DNA of 64,000 nucleotides from assembly GCF_003626575.1 (NCBI RefSeq), contig NZ_RBDY01000015.1:94586-158585 (forward strand), read 5' to 3'. Numbering within the stretch: the first letter of the stretch is position 1; every line of letters starts with the position of its first letter. The notes under the pieces were generated by a model. That model was not told the origin of the DNA, made no database searches, and saw nothing but the letters and a program-made list of their open reading frames with translations. This document shows, piece by piece, positions 33,706-41,035 of this stretch. This DNA is from Streptomyces radicis (GTDB lineage: Bacteria > Actinomycetota > Actinomycetes > Streptomycetales > Streptomycetaceae). The position numbers were made by a program, and so were the translations under genes.

Positions 33706-33720
33706 TCCCACCATGTGGGA
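33706..33720. promoter_or_regulatory. 15-bp palindrome, probable IclR operator
   Basis: TCCCAC-CAT-GTGGGA is a perfect palindrome between the leader peptide of the sulfur operon (minus) and the IclR gene (plus). A half-site-like CCATGTGAGA follows at about 33774. It could govern both directions. Confidence 0.55.
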
Positions 33721-33815
33721 GCGCACATGAACGCGGTGTTGCCGAGGGGGGTGCGGCTCCCGCGCGGATGCCGCCATGTGAGATGTTCGCGGCCTCGCAC
33801 CCGCGGAGGGCCCCC

Positions 33816-33848
33816 CACGAGGGGCCCGCACGAAGGCCCCCACGAAGG
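33816..33848. repeat. Three CACGA(A/G)GG repeats just before the IclR start
   Basis: Copies at 33816, 33829 and 33841, spaced 13 and 12 bases. The last overlaps the ribosome-binding region of the IclR gene at 33854. Confidence 0.5.
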
Positions 33849-33853
33849 GACGT

Positions 33854-34648
33854 ATGGTGACGCCGACTTCGGGGACCGGCGCGCAGTCCGTCGGGCGCGC
33901 CCTCGACATCCTGCACTGCTTCCACGACAACGCGCCCGACCTCAGCGCCTCGGAGATCGCCCGCAGGCTCGATCTCTCGACGTCCACCGCGCACCGGCTG
34001 GCCCGCGCCCTGCTGGACGCGGGCTTCCTCGAACAGGACCACCGCACCGCGCGCTACCGGCTCGGCCCCGCGGTCACCGAGCTCGGGCGGCTCTCCTACC
34101 ACCAGCGCGGCCTGCACCTGGTCGCGCCCGAGCTCACCGACCTCGCCGAGCGCACCGGCGCCACCGCGGACCTGGCGCTGCGCAGCGGGCCCTACGCCGT
34201 GATCGTGGCCGGTGGCTCCGTCACCCCGCGGGTCGGGCTGCGCAGGCCGCTGCACTCCACCGCGCTCGGCAAGGTGCTGCTCGCGTGGCCGCGCCCGGGC
34301 GAGGGCGGCGTGGAGTCCCTTCCGCCGCTGCCCGCGTTCACCGACCGCACCATCGTGGACGCCACGCGCCTCGCGGCCGAGCTCGACCAGGTGCGCGCGC
34401 GGCGCTACGCCGTCAACGACGGCGAGTCAGCGCACGGCATCCGCACCGTGGCCGTGCCGGTGCTCGACCACATCGAAGCCGCGCGCTTCGCCCTCGCGCT
34501 CCGCGGAACGCCCGACCTGATCACCGCCGAGCGCACCGAGTGGTTCCTCGACCAGGCCCGCGCCTGCGCGTGGGCCATCGAGGTGCTGCTGCTGCCCCCG
34601 GCGGAGCGCCGCCGCGCGGCCGAACGCCGTTCACCCCGAGGCGATTAG
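33854..34648 (+). CDS. IclR family regulator beside the second organosulfur operon
   Basis: 264 residues. HTH: QSVGRALDILHCFHDNAPDL, SASEIARRLDLSTSTAHRLA, RALLDAGFLEQD. Effector domain: LHSTALGKVLLAW, YAVNDGESAHGIRTVAVPVL. It is only distantly similar to the two IclR proteins at 18.0 and 22.3 kb. It diverges from the sulfur operon and is followed after 42 bases by a cytochrome P450 gene, so it may control either or both. Confidence 0.9.
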   Translation: MVTPTSGTGAQSVGRALDILHCFHDNAPDLSASEIARRLDLSTSTAHRLARALLDAGFLEQDHRTARYRLGPAVTELGRLSYHQRGLHLVAPELTDLAERTGATADLALRSGPYAVIVAGGSVTPRVGLRRPLHSTALGKVLLAWPRPGEGGVESLPPLPAFTDRTIVDATRLAAELDQVRARRYAVNDGESAHGIRTVAVPVLDHIEAARFALALRGTPDLITAERTEWFLDQARACAWAIEVLLLPPAERRRAAERRSPRGD

Positions 34649-34690
34649 GCGGCCCCGAATCGGTCGATGATACGGACGGGTGGTGAGGTC

Positions 34691-35944
34691 ATGAGCATGG
34701 CTGACGCGGCGTCCGACGGGCCGAGCGGGTCGGACGACCTGCTCTCCTGTCCGCTCCCCGGCTCCTTCCGCTTCGAGCCCTCGCCCCTGTGGGCCCGCTT
34801 GCGGGAATCGAGCCCCGTGGTGCGCGTGCGCACCGTCTCGGGCCATGTGGCCTGGCTGGTGACGCGCTACGAGGACGTCCGCGCCGTGCTGAGCGACAAG
34901 CGCTTCTCCCGGGCCCTGATGATCGCCCCTGGCGCGCCCCAGGCGGGGGTGACGAAGCCACGGCGCGGCTCGCTGCCGACGATGGACCCGCCGGAGCACA
35001 CCCGGGTCAGAAAGCTGCTCACCGCGGGGTTCAGCCATCGCTATCTCGAGGGTCTGCGGCCCTGGATCAGGGACCTGGCGGAGCGGCTCGCGGACGACCT
35101 GGCCGCCGCGGACACACCGGCCGACGTGCGCGCGCTCTTCTCGCAGCCCCTCCCGATCCGGGTCATCTGCCAGATCCTCGGCGTCCCCTACGAGGACCGC
35201 GAGCGGTTCGCCGCCTGGTCGGCAAGCGTCTACGGCCTGTCACCCGACGAGGCCGACGCGGCCGACGACTCCTACGACCAGCTCGAGGCCTACCTCGGTC
35301 GGCTGCTCGCCGCCAAGCGCGTCGAGCTGAGGAAGGGCCGCGCGCCCGACGACCTGCTCGACCAGCTCATCGGCGCGAGCGACGAGCACGGGCGGCTCGA
35401 CGAGGAGCAGCTCGTCGCGTTCGGCCTCAACCTGCTGATCGGCGGCTTCGAGACGACCGCCAACCAGCTGGGCACGTTCGTCGCGTCCCTGCTCGGCGGC
35501 CAGGGGGAGTGGCGAACGCTGGCCGCCCACCCGGATCTCGTCCCCGGGGCGGTGGAGGAGCTGCTGCGGCTGCACCGGCTGTCCGAAACCGGGCAACTAC
35601 GCATAGCCACCGAGGACATCGAGCTGTCGGGCACGCGCATACGCGGCGGCGACGGGGTGATCGCCGCCATCGGCGCGGCCAATCGCGACCCCGGGGCCTT
35701 CCCCGACCCCGACCGGCTCGACATCACGCGCTCGCCCAACCCCCACCTGGCGTTCGGGCACGGGCCGCACTTCTGCCTGGGGGCGCACCTCGCGCGCATC
35801 GAGCTCCAGGAGGCGCTGCGCACGCTCACCAGGACGTTCCCCGGCATGCGCCTGGCCGTGCCGACCGCCGAGCTCGGCTGGCGAAGGGCGCTCATCAGCG
35901 GCCTCGAACGCATCCCCGTCGTGTGCGGGCCGCGCCAGGACTGA
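34691..35944 (+). CDS. Cytochrome P450
   Basis: 417 residues from the ATG at 34691. Soluble bacterial P450. The I-helix reads LLIGGFETTANQLG, keeping the Glu-Thr pair with Gly-Gly in place of Ala-Gly. The ExxR motif is VEELLRLHR and the heme loop is FGHGPHFCLGAHLAR with the Cys ligand. PTMDPPEHTRVRKLLTAGFS is a typical C-helix segment. No ferredoxin gene is adjacent. It lies next to an IclR gene and about 2 kb left of the ansamycin regulators; a tailoring role is possible but unsupported. Confidence 0.92.
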   Translation: MSMADAASDGPSGSDDLLSCPLPGSFRFEPSPLWARLRESSPVVRVRTVSGHVAWLVTRYEDVRAVLSDKRFSRALMIAPGAPQAGVTKPRRGSLPTMDPPEHTRVRKLLTAGFSHRYLEGLRPWIRDLAERLADDLAAADTPADVRALFSQPLPIRVICQILGVPYEDRERFAAWSASVYGLSPDEADAADDSYDQLEAYLGRLLAAKRVELRKGRAPDDLLDQLIGASDEHGRLDEEQLVAFGLNLLIGGFETTANQLGTFVASLLGGQGEWRTLAAHPDLVPGAVEELLRLHRLSETGQLRIATEDIELSGTRIRGGDGVIAAIGAANRDPGAFPDPDRLDITRSPNPHLAFGHGPHFCLGAHLARIELQEALRTLTRTFPGMRLAVPTAELGWRRALISGLERIPVVCGPRQD

Positions 35945-35950
35945 GCCGCC

Positions 35951-35967
35951 CGGAGCGTCGCGCTCCG
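35951..35967. terminator. Short hairpin after the P450 gene
   Basis: CGGAGCG-TCG-CGCTCCG, a perfect 7-bp stem with a 3-base loop, 7 bases after the stop. Confidence 0.55.
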
Positions 35968-36278
35968 TAGCGCCCGCCGATCCGGAGGGTGCGCGAACGG
36001 CGGGCCCGTTGTGAGCCCGACCACGCGACGCCCGTCACATCCGAAGGGGAATAGGAGAGCACCGGCCGACGCCTCGGTGGCACCGTGCCGCGTGGCGTGA
36101 GACGGCGGCGCGATGGCTCCAGGGCCTACGACCCTGCCTAGTGGATCTTGTTTTTGCGGTGCCCCCACGGCAGTTCCCACACTGGGCCACGTCGCGATCG
36201 CGGCACACCCCGCACGCTCCCCGCGCACCACGCGTGCGCTCCCGCACGCACCCAGGAGAGAGAAACGAGGTACGTCTC
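35968..36278. other. Intergenic stretch before the lysozyme-like gene
   Basis: 311 bases without a coding frame I trust. It has an AT-richer patch (about 36138-36155, GATCTTGTTTTTGC) and a short CAGGG/CCCTG stem near 36120-36136. I looked for the c-di-AMP (ydaO-type) riboswitch often found before Streptomyces cell-wall hydrolases and saw no convincing match. Confidence 0.4.
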
Positions 36279-37022
36279 ATGACCGCCAGTACGCACGGCA
36301 CCCGCCGCACCCTGACCCGCAAGGTCGCGCTGGCCGGCATCGTCACCGCTGGCGCCGCCACCCTGACCCTGCCCTTCGCGCCCGGCGCGGCCGCCGACGA
36401 GGGGAACCACCACGTCGCCAGGACCGCCGAGGAGACCGCCGCCCCCGCGGCGTTCGCCCCGCAGAGCCCCGACGGCGCCCTGGGCCAGGCCCCCGGCACC
36501 GGAGACGACAAGAACGCCGACGGCGACCAGCGGCGCGACGACGCGAAGCGTGACCGCGCGGACCGCGCCGACGAGCGCGCCGACCGCGGTGACGACAGCG
36601 CCGACGCGCCCCGTGACAAGGGCCGTGGCGCCGAGTACCGCGAGGACGGCACGCTGATCACCGTCGAGCGCCACGAGCAGCCCCAGGCGCGGGCCGCATC
36701 GGACGAGGACATCGACCGCTGGATCGACGAGGCGCTCAAGGTCATGGACGAGAAGGGCATCCCCGGCTCGTACGAGGGCATCCACCGCAACCTGATGCGT
36801 GAGTCGAGCGGTGACCCGCTCACGATCAACCTGTGGGACAGCAACGCCGAGAAGAACATCCCGTCCAAGGGCCTGCTCCAGGTCATCGACCCGACCTTCG
36901 AGCAGTACCACGTCGCGGGCACGAGCAAGGACATCTACGACCCGGTCGCCAACATCACCGCGGCCTGCAACTACGCCGCCGACCGGTACGGCTCCATGGA
37001 CAACGTCGACAGCGCGTACTGA
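36279..37022 (+). CDS. Secreted lytic transglycosylase (SLT) domain protein
   Basis: 247 residues. Signal peptide: RRTLTRKVALAGIVTAGAAT, ending near GAAADE. A charged linker (about 85-125) is rich in Asp, Arg and Ala (DRADRADERADRGDDSAD). The C-terminal 80 residues are a lysozyme-like SLT domain: IHRNLMRESSGDPLTINLWD with the catalytic Glu, SKGLLQVIDPTFEQY, NITAACNYAADRYGSMDNV. It should cleave peptidoglycan during growth or germination. It is monocistronic with a hairpin after it. Confidence 0.88.
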   Translation: MTASTHGTRRTLTRKVALAGIVTAGAATLTLPFAPGAAADEGNHHVARTAEETAAPAAFAPQSPDGALGQAPGTGDDKNADGDQRRDDAKRDRADRADERADRGDDSADAPRDKGRGAEYREDGTLITVERHEQPQARAASDEDIDRWIDEALKVMDEKGIPGSYEGIHRNLMRESSGDPLTINLWDSNAEKNIPSKGLLQVIDPTFEQYHVAGTSKDIYDPVANITAACNYAADRYGSMDNVDSAY

Positions 37023-37044
37023 CGCGCACCACCCACCGCGCACA

Positions 37045-37076
37045 GCGCCCGGCCCGCCCCCCGGCGGACCGGGCGC
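37045..37076. terminator. Hairpin terminator after the SLT gene
   Basis: GCGCCCGG (37045-37052) pairs with CCGGGCGC (37069-37076), 16-base loop, 22 bases after the stop. Confidence 0.5.
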
Positions 37077-37153
37077 CGCGCTCGTTCGGAGCCCGCGGCG
37101 CGACCTGACTGCGCGCGACCGCCCCGGGGGACGGGGCCGGTTGCGCGGGTGGG

Positions 37154-37159
37154 TAGCGT
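37154..37159 (+). promoter_or_regulatory. -10 box suggesting a leaderless transcript
   Basis: TAGCGT ends 6 bases before the ATG at 37166, so transcription would start at or next to the start codon. No Shine-Dalgarno sequence is visible. A matching -35 was not found. Confidence 0.4.
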
Positions 37160-37165
37160 TTCCCC

Positions 37166-37609
37166 ATGAGCGAGGACGGCGATCCTGACGACGCCGCGCT
37201 GCTGGCGGGGCTCGACACCACCGCCCAGGCGTGGGCTCGGCTCCTCGCGCTCGCCGATCGGTTCGCCGACGAGCCGCACGCCGACGACGACTACCGCTGG
37301 ACGCGGTCCGAGCGGGGCGCGGACGGCGTCGTCAGGATCGGCTGCCCCGTCTACGGCGAGCGGGTCGTGCAGGCCCGCCGCGCGCTGGCCGAGGTGGGGG
37401 CGGTCACCCCGGCGTACCACTGGATGCGGCGCCGCGTGCCCTATGACGGCGGCGCGCTGTCGCCCGGCGACGCGGTCCGCATGGCCACGGCCGTCGTGCG
37501 CGGGGAGCGCTTCAACGACGGGTTCATCGGCAGGGCGGTGGAGAGCGGCGCCCTGGCGGCGATCCTGGCCGCCCTGGCCACCTGGTACCGGGACCGCCCC
37601 GGCGCGTGA
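37166..37609 (+). CDS. DUF6508-type protein of unknown function
   Basis: 147 residues. The C-terminal half, YDGGALSPGDAVRMATAVVR and GERFNDGFIGRAVESGALA, is typical of DUF6508 proteins in actinomycetes, whose function is not known. No signal peptide or membrane segment. It ends shortly before a very strong bidirectional terminator that separates it from the ansamycin cluster regulators. Confidence 0.7.
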   Translation: MSEDGDPDDAALLAGLDTTAQAWARLLALADRFADEPHADDDYRWTRSERGADGVVRIGCPVYGERVVQARRALAEVGAVTPAYHWMRRRVPYDGGALSPGDAVRMATAVVRGERFNDGFIGRAVESGALAAILAALATWYRDRPGA

Positions 37610-37732
37610 GCGGCGCGGGGGCCGAGACCGGGAACGTCGCCGGGTCGGAGCACTTCTCCGTCCGCTACGGCGACGCGTTCGCGCCGGGCCAGCGGCCACC
37701 CCGTCGCAGCACCGGAACCACCCGCTGTGGGA

Positions 37733-37766
37733 GGTCGGCCCGCCGCCACCGGGCGGCGGGCCGACC
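37733..37766. terminator. Strong bidirectional terminator
   Basis: A perfect 15-bp stem (37733-37747 with 37752-37766) with a 4-base loop (ACCG) lies between the convergent DUF6508 and LAL genes. It is a natural left border of the biosynthetic cluster. Confidence 0.8.
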
Positions 37767-37775
37767 CCGGGGCGT

Positions 37776-40562
37776 TCAGGCGGCGTTGCCGCCGTGCTCC
37801 GCGCCGCCGGGGGCGCCGGTGCCGAGGTGGACGGGCAGCTCCTGGCGCCGCTTGACGTCGAGCTTGCGGTACACGCGGGTGAGGTGCTGCTCGACGGTGC
37901 TCGCGGTGATGAAGAGCTTCCCGGCGATCTCCCGGTTGGTGTAGCCCATGACGGCCAGCGAGGCGACGCGGCGTTCGGAATCGGTGAGACGGGACAGCTC
38001 CGCCCGCTCCTCGGGCTCGGCGACGGCGCCGCTGAGTCCCGACGGCACGGACAGCAGCTCCTCGGTCAGCGGCCTGGCCCGGCACAGCTTGGCGAGGTGC
38101 CAGGCGCGGCGGAAGACCATGCGGGCGCGGCGCTTCTCCCCGAGCGCGTAGTGGGCGCGGCTGAGGTCGGCCAGGGTGTGGGCCTGTTCGAGGCGGTTCC
38201 CGTGGTCCTCGAAGATGTCGAGTGCCTCCGTGAGGAGTTGGGGCCAGCGGGCGGCGGGCCCCGAGGTGGCCAGGATCCGCAGGGACGACGCCCTGGCGGC
38301 CGTGCCGTCGGTGCCCGGGCGGGCGAGCTGGTCGGAGGCGAGGCGCCGGGCGCGGTCCTTGTTGCCGAGGCGCAGCCACGCCTCGGCCGCGCTGGTGCGC
38401 CAGGGCACCAGGTCGGGCAGGTCGAGGCCCCAGCCGCGCATCAGCTCGCCGCAGGACATGAAGTCGGCGAGCGCCGCGTGGGGGTGGTGGGTGGCGAGGT
38501 AGTAGTGGCCGCGGGCGTGCAGGTAGTGCAGCCCGTGGCGACCGGCGTTGAGCTCGAAAGGAACGGGGTGGGCCAGGAGCCGGGCGCCCTCGTCGTGGTC
38601 GCCCGCCCTGGTGGCGGCCATGATCAGGGTGGCGAGGGGGAAGCCGACGGCCAGGCCCCAGGCGCCGGGCGGCAGATGGGTCAGCGCGGCCCGCGCGGCC
38701 GCCATGGCCTCGGCCAGCTCGCCGCGCCGCAGGGCGGTCTCGGCCCGGACGGCGGCGAACACGGCCCGCCAGACCGGGGTCCGCCGGGTCGCGGCCTCCG
38801 CGAGGTCGTCGCACCAGCGTTCGGCGGCGCGGTACCGGCCCGCCTGGACGAGCACCTGGAGCGCGAGCAGCGCGGCCTCGACGGCCCACGGGTCGGGGCG
38901 GCCCAGGCTCAGGTCGCTGAGCGTCTGTTCGGCCTGTTCGGCGGTCTCCTCGCGCCGCCCGCGGGTCAGGAGGTCGGAGAGCACGGCGAGCGAGCGGAGC
39001 CTCACGTCGTCGTGGGGGCCGGTCAGGCCGTCCTCGGGGCCGCCGGGCGCGGCGGTCCTCGGGCGGTGGGGGGCGAGGGGCGGGTGGACGACGGCGAGCC
39101 ACGCCTCCAGGTCGCGCAGTCCCGCGGCCTCGGGGGCGGGCAGGGCGCGCAGGTGCTCCAGGGCCTCGGTGGCCTCCGTGACGCGGCCGAGCCACAGGAG
39201 CTGGCGGATCAGCGGAACGCCGTGGCGGGGCGCGAGTCGCCCGGCGCGCAGGTCCGCGACGAGCGGCCCGAGGTGATGGGCGGCGGCCAGCGGGTTGAGC
39301 TGCCACTCCGCGTCGGCGAGCCTGGCGCGGATAACGGCTCGCTCGGGGCCGTCCTGGCAGCCGCGGTGCGCCAGCTCGAGGCACTCGACGGCCCAGGGCA
39401 CCCGGCCGTCGAGCAGGGCGTGTTCGGCGGCTTCGAGCAGCAGGTCGCGGGCCCAGAGCGGGGCGGCGTCGCCCGCGTCGACGAGATGGCGGGCGACCGC
39501 CACCGGGTCGGCGCCCTGGCGGTGCAGCAGCTCGGCGGCGCGGCGGGAGTAGGCGGCCCTTTCGGTGGTGGGCAGGTCGTCGAGGACGGCGGCGCGGGCG
39601 GCCGGGTGGCGGAAGTCACCGCCGTCGAGCAGCCCGGCGGCGGTCAGGGTGCGCAGCGCCCGCTCCACGGTCGCGGGCGTGGTGTCGGCGAGGTCGCCGA
39701 GCGCGGCGGGTTGAGCCGGTTCGCCGAGGACCGCCAGGGCGCGCGCGATCCGCACCGGCTCGGGCCCCGCGCGGTGGGCGCAGCGCAGCACGGCGCGGCC
39801 GTAGCCCTCGGCGCGTACCCCGGCCGCCTCCCTGTGGTCCTCGACGAGCGCGTGGAGCAGCAGGGGATTGCCTCCGCTCGCGGCGTGCAGCGCGGGGGCC
39901 AGCCGGTGGGCGGCGCGGGCGCCCAGCTCGTCGGTGAGCAGCCCGGTGACGGCGTCCTGGCCGAGGAGTCCCACGTGGAGTTCGGCGACGTTCGGCAGGC
40001 GGAGCAATTCGGCGCGCAACGGTGAATTCTCGGGCTCGGGGTGATCCTCTCCCGCGAGTACGAGCAGGATACGGGCCGAGCTGATCCGGCGGGCCAGGTA
40101 GTGCAGGCAGCACCAGGACGGCCCGTCGGCGTTCCTGATGTCGTCGATCCCTATCAGTAGGGGCGTCTCGGCGGCGAGATCGAGGATCACCTGACTCAGC
40201 CCGTGGATCACCTGGACCGCTTCGAAAGTCAGCTCTTCGTACGGTGACGTGGCGGGCGCCGTCGTGGTCAATGCCCGGTCGATCAACTGCCCGGCCCTGG
40301 CGACGAGTCCAGGCGGCAGTGGCGCGCTGCGGAAGAGCTGACTGAGAACGCTGAACGGAATCTTCCGTTCCGCTGGTGAGCAGATGGCGTCGAGGAAGAG
40401 GACATCGGATTTTGTGGCGGCTTCGGCGAAATTCCGCAGCAGTTCTGTCTTCCCGCTGCCCGCGGGGCCGTTCAAAAGAACGGTTCGCCCCTCCCCGCGT
40501 ATTGAGTCGTCGAGTAGTAGTCCCAGCCGCACCAGGTGGTCGCCCCGTTCGAGCAGACGCAC
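37776..40562 (-). CDS. LAL-type (large ATP-binding LuxR) pathway regulator
   Basis: 928 residues from a GTG at 40562 with AAGGGGG upstream. The N-terminus has a P-loop (LLNGPAGSGKTELL, residues 30-41) and a Walker-B-like LLIGIDDI. A long helical TPR-like middle follows. The C-terminus is a LuxR HTH: SRLTDSERRVASLAVMGYTN, REIAGKLFITASTVEQHLTR, VYRKLDVKRRQELP. LAL proteins such as PikD, and those in the geldanamycin and rifamycin clusters, activate macrolide and ansamycin genes. It diverges from the SARP gene, so both probably activate the AHBA and PKS genes. A possible -10 (TAGAGT, minus strand) lies at 40638-40643. Confidence 0.92.
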   Translation of the reverse strand: MRLLERGDHLVRLGLLLDDSIRGEGRTVLLNGPAGSGKTELLRNFAEAATKSDVLFLDAICSPAERKIPFSVLSQLFRSAPLPPGLVARAGQLIDRALTTTAPATSPYEELTFEAVQVIHGLSQVILDLAAETPLLIGIDDIRNADGPSWCCLHYLARRISSARILLVLAGEDHPEPENSPLRAELLRLPNVAELHVGLLGQDAVTGLLTDELGARAAHRLAPALHAASGGNPLLLHALVEDHREAAGVRAEGYGRAVLRCAHRAGPEPVRIARALAVLGEPAQPAALGDLADTTPATVERALRTLTAAGLLDGGDFRHPAARAAVLDDLPTTERAAYSRRAAELLHRQGADPVAVARHLVDAGDAAPLWARDLLLEAAEHALLDGRVPWAVECLELAHRGCQDGPERAVIRARLADAEWQLNPLAAAHHLGPLVADLRAGRLAPRHGVPLIRQLLWLGRVTEATEALEHLRALPAPEAAGLRDLEAWLAVVHPPLAPHRPRTAAPGGPEDGLTGPHDDVRLRSLAVLSDLLTRGRREETAEQAEQTLSDLSLGRPDPWAVEAALLALQVLVQAGRYRAAERWCDDLAEAATRRTPVWRAVFAAVRAETALRRGELAEAMAAARAALTHLPPGAWGLAVGFPLATLIMAATRAGDHDEGARLLAHPVPFELNAGRHGLHYLHARGHYYLATHHPHAALADFMSCGELMRGWGLDLPDLVPWRTSAAEAWLRLGNKDRARRLASDQLARPGTDGTAARASSLRILATSGPAARWPQLLTEALDIFEDHGNRLEQAHTLADLSRAHYALGEKRRARMVFRRAWHLAKLCRARPLTEELLSVPSGLSGAVAEPEERAELSRLTDSERRVASLAVMGYTNREIAGKLFITASTVEQHLTRVYRKLDVKRRQELPVHLGTGAPGGAEHGGNAA

Positions 40563-40895
40563 CGGTCACCCCCTTGTCGAGATGTGGCATAACCTCGTTG
40601 ACCTGCGCACTCCTTCGTGAACAGCGGCTCGGCGCTCACTCTAACAATGCCGCTGGGGGCGAAGTTGCATCTGCCGCCCATTCTTCGGGAATCGCCTGGC
40701 AATTGCATTAGCGTCACCCATGGTAGGAGCGGGGGAGTGAGAGATACCCCACACGTGGCGTTGGGCGTTTTGGTGCCGTCTTACCGGTTTGATGCCGTTT
40801 CTCCGTGAAGGCTGGAATCGTTAATCGAAACTTCACAGTACGAGACCACCGCGCCCCCGTCGGGCTTCCGGCCCCGGTGGCGGGCGGTAACACCC

Positions 40896-40924
40896 TTGAC
40901 ACCGACTCCTCTTGACAACAGAAT
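40896..40924 (+). promoter_or_regulatory. Promoter of the SARP-family regulator gene
   Basis: TTGACA at 40896-40901 and CAGAAT at 40919-40924 with a 17-base spacer. CTTGACA recurs at 40911-40917. The whole divergent gap (40563-41035) is clearly richer in A+T than its surroundings and holds no gene that I can support. Confidence 0.5.
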
Positions 40925-41035
40925 TGATGCTTGATTTGAGGCTTGTCGCCATGTGCCCCCCCACCGCACATCGATCGCTGGTAGCGATCTGTCAATTGCG
41001 CGTGAGAAATCGAACCGAGACGGAGGTTCAGTCGC

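Noticed and set aside
34691..35944. P450 as an ansamycin tailoring enzyme
   Set aside because: It is separated from the cluster by the SLT and DUF6508 genes and strong terminators, and is adjacent to an unrelated IclR gene; nothing ties it to the pathway.
35968..36278. Possible c-di-AMP riboswitch before the SLT gene
   Set aside because: Such elements precede many Streptomyces cell-wall hydrolase genes, but I could not match the conserved core here.
37443..40025. 860-codon plus-strand frame
   Set aside because: Antisense to the LAL regulator, whose Walker A and LuxR HTH are clear.
40895..40917. CTTGACA pair as SARP heptamer site in the LAL-SARP gap
   Set aside because: The two copies are 16 bp apart, not about 11 or 22, and both look more like -35 boxes.
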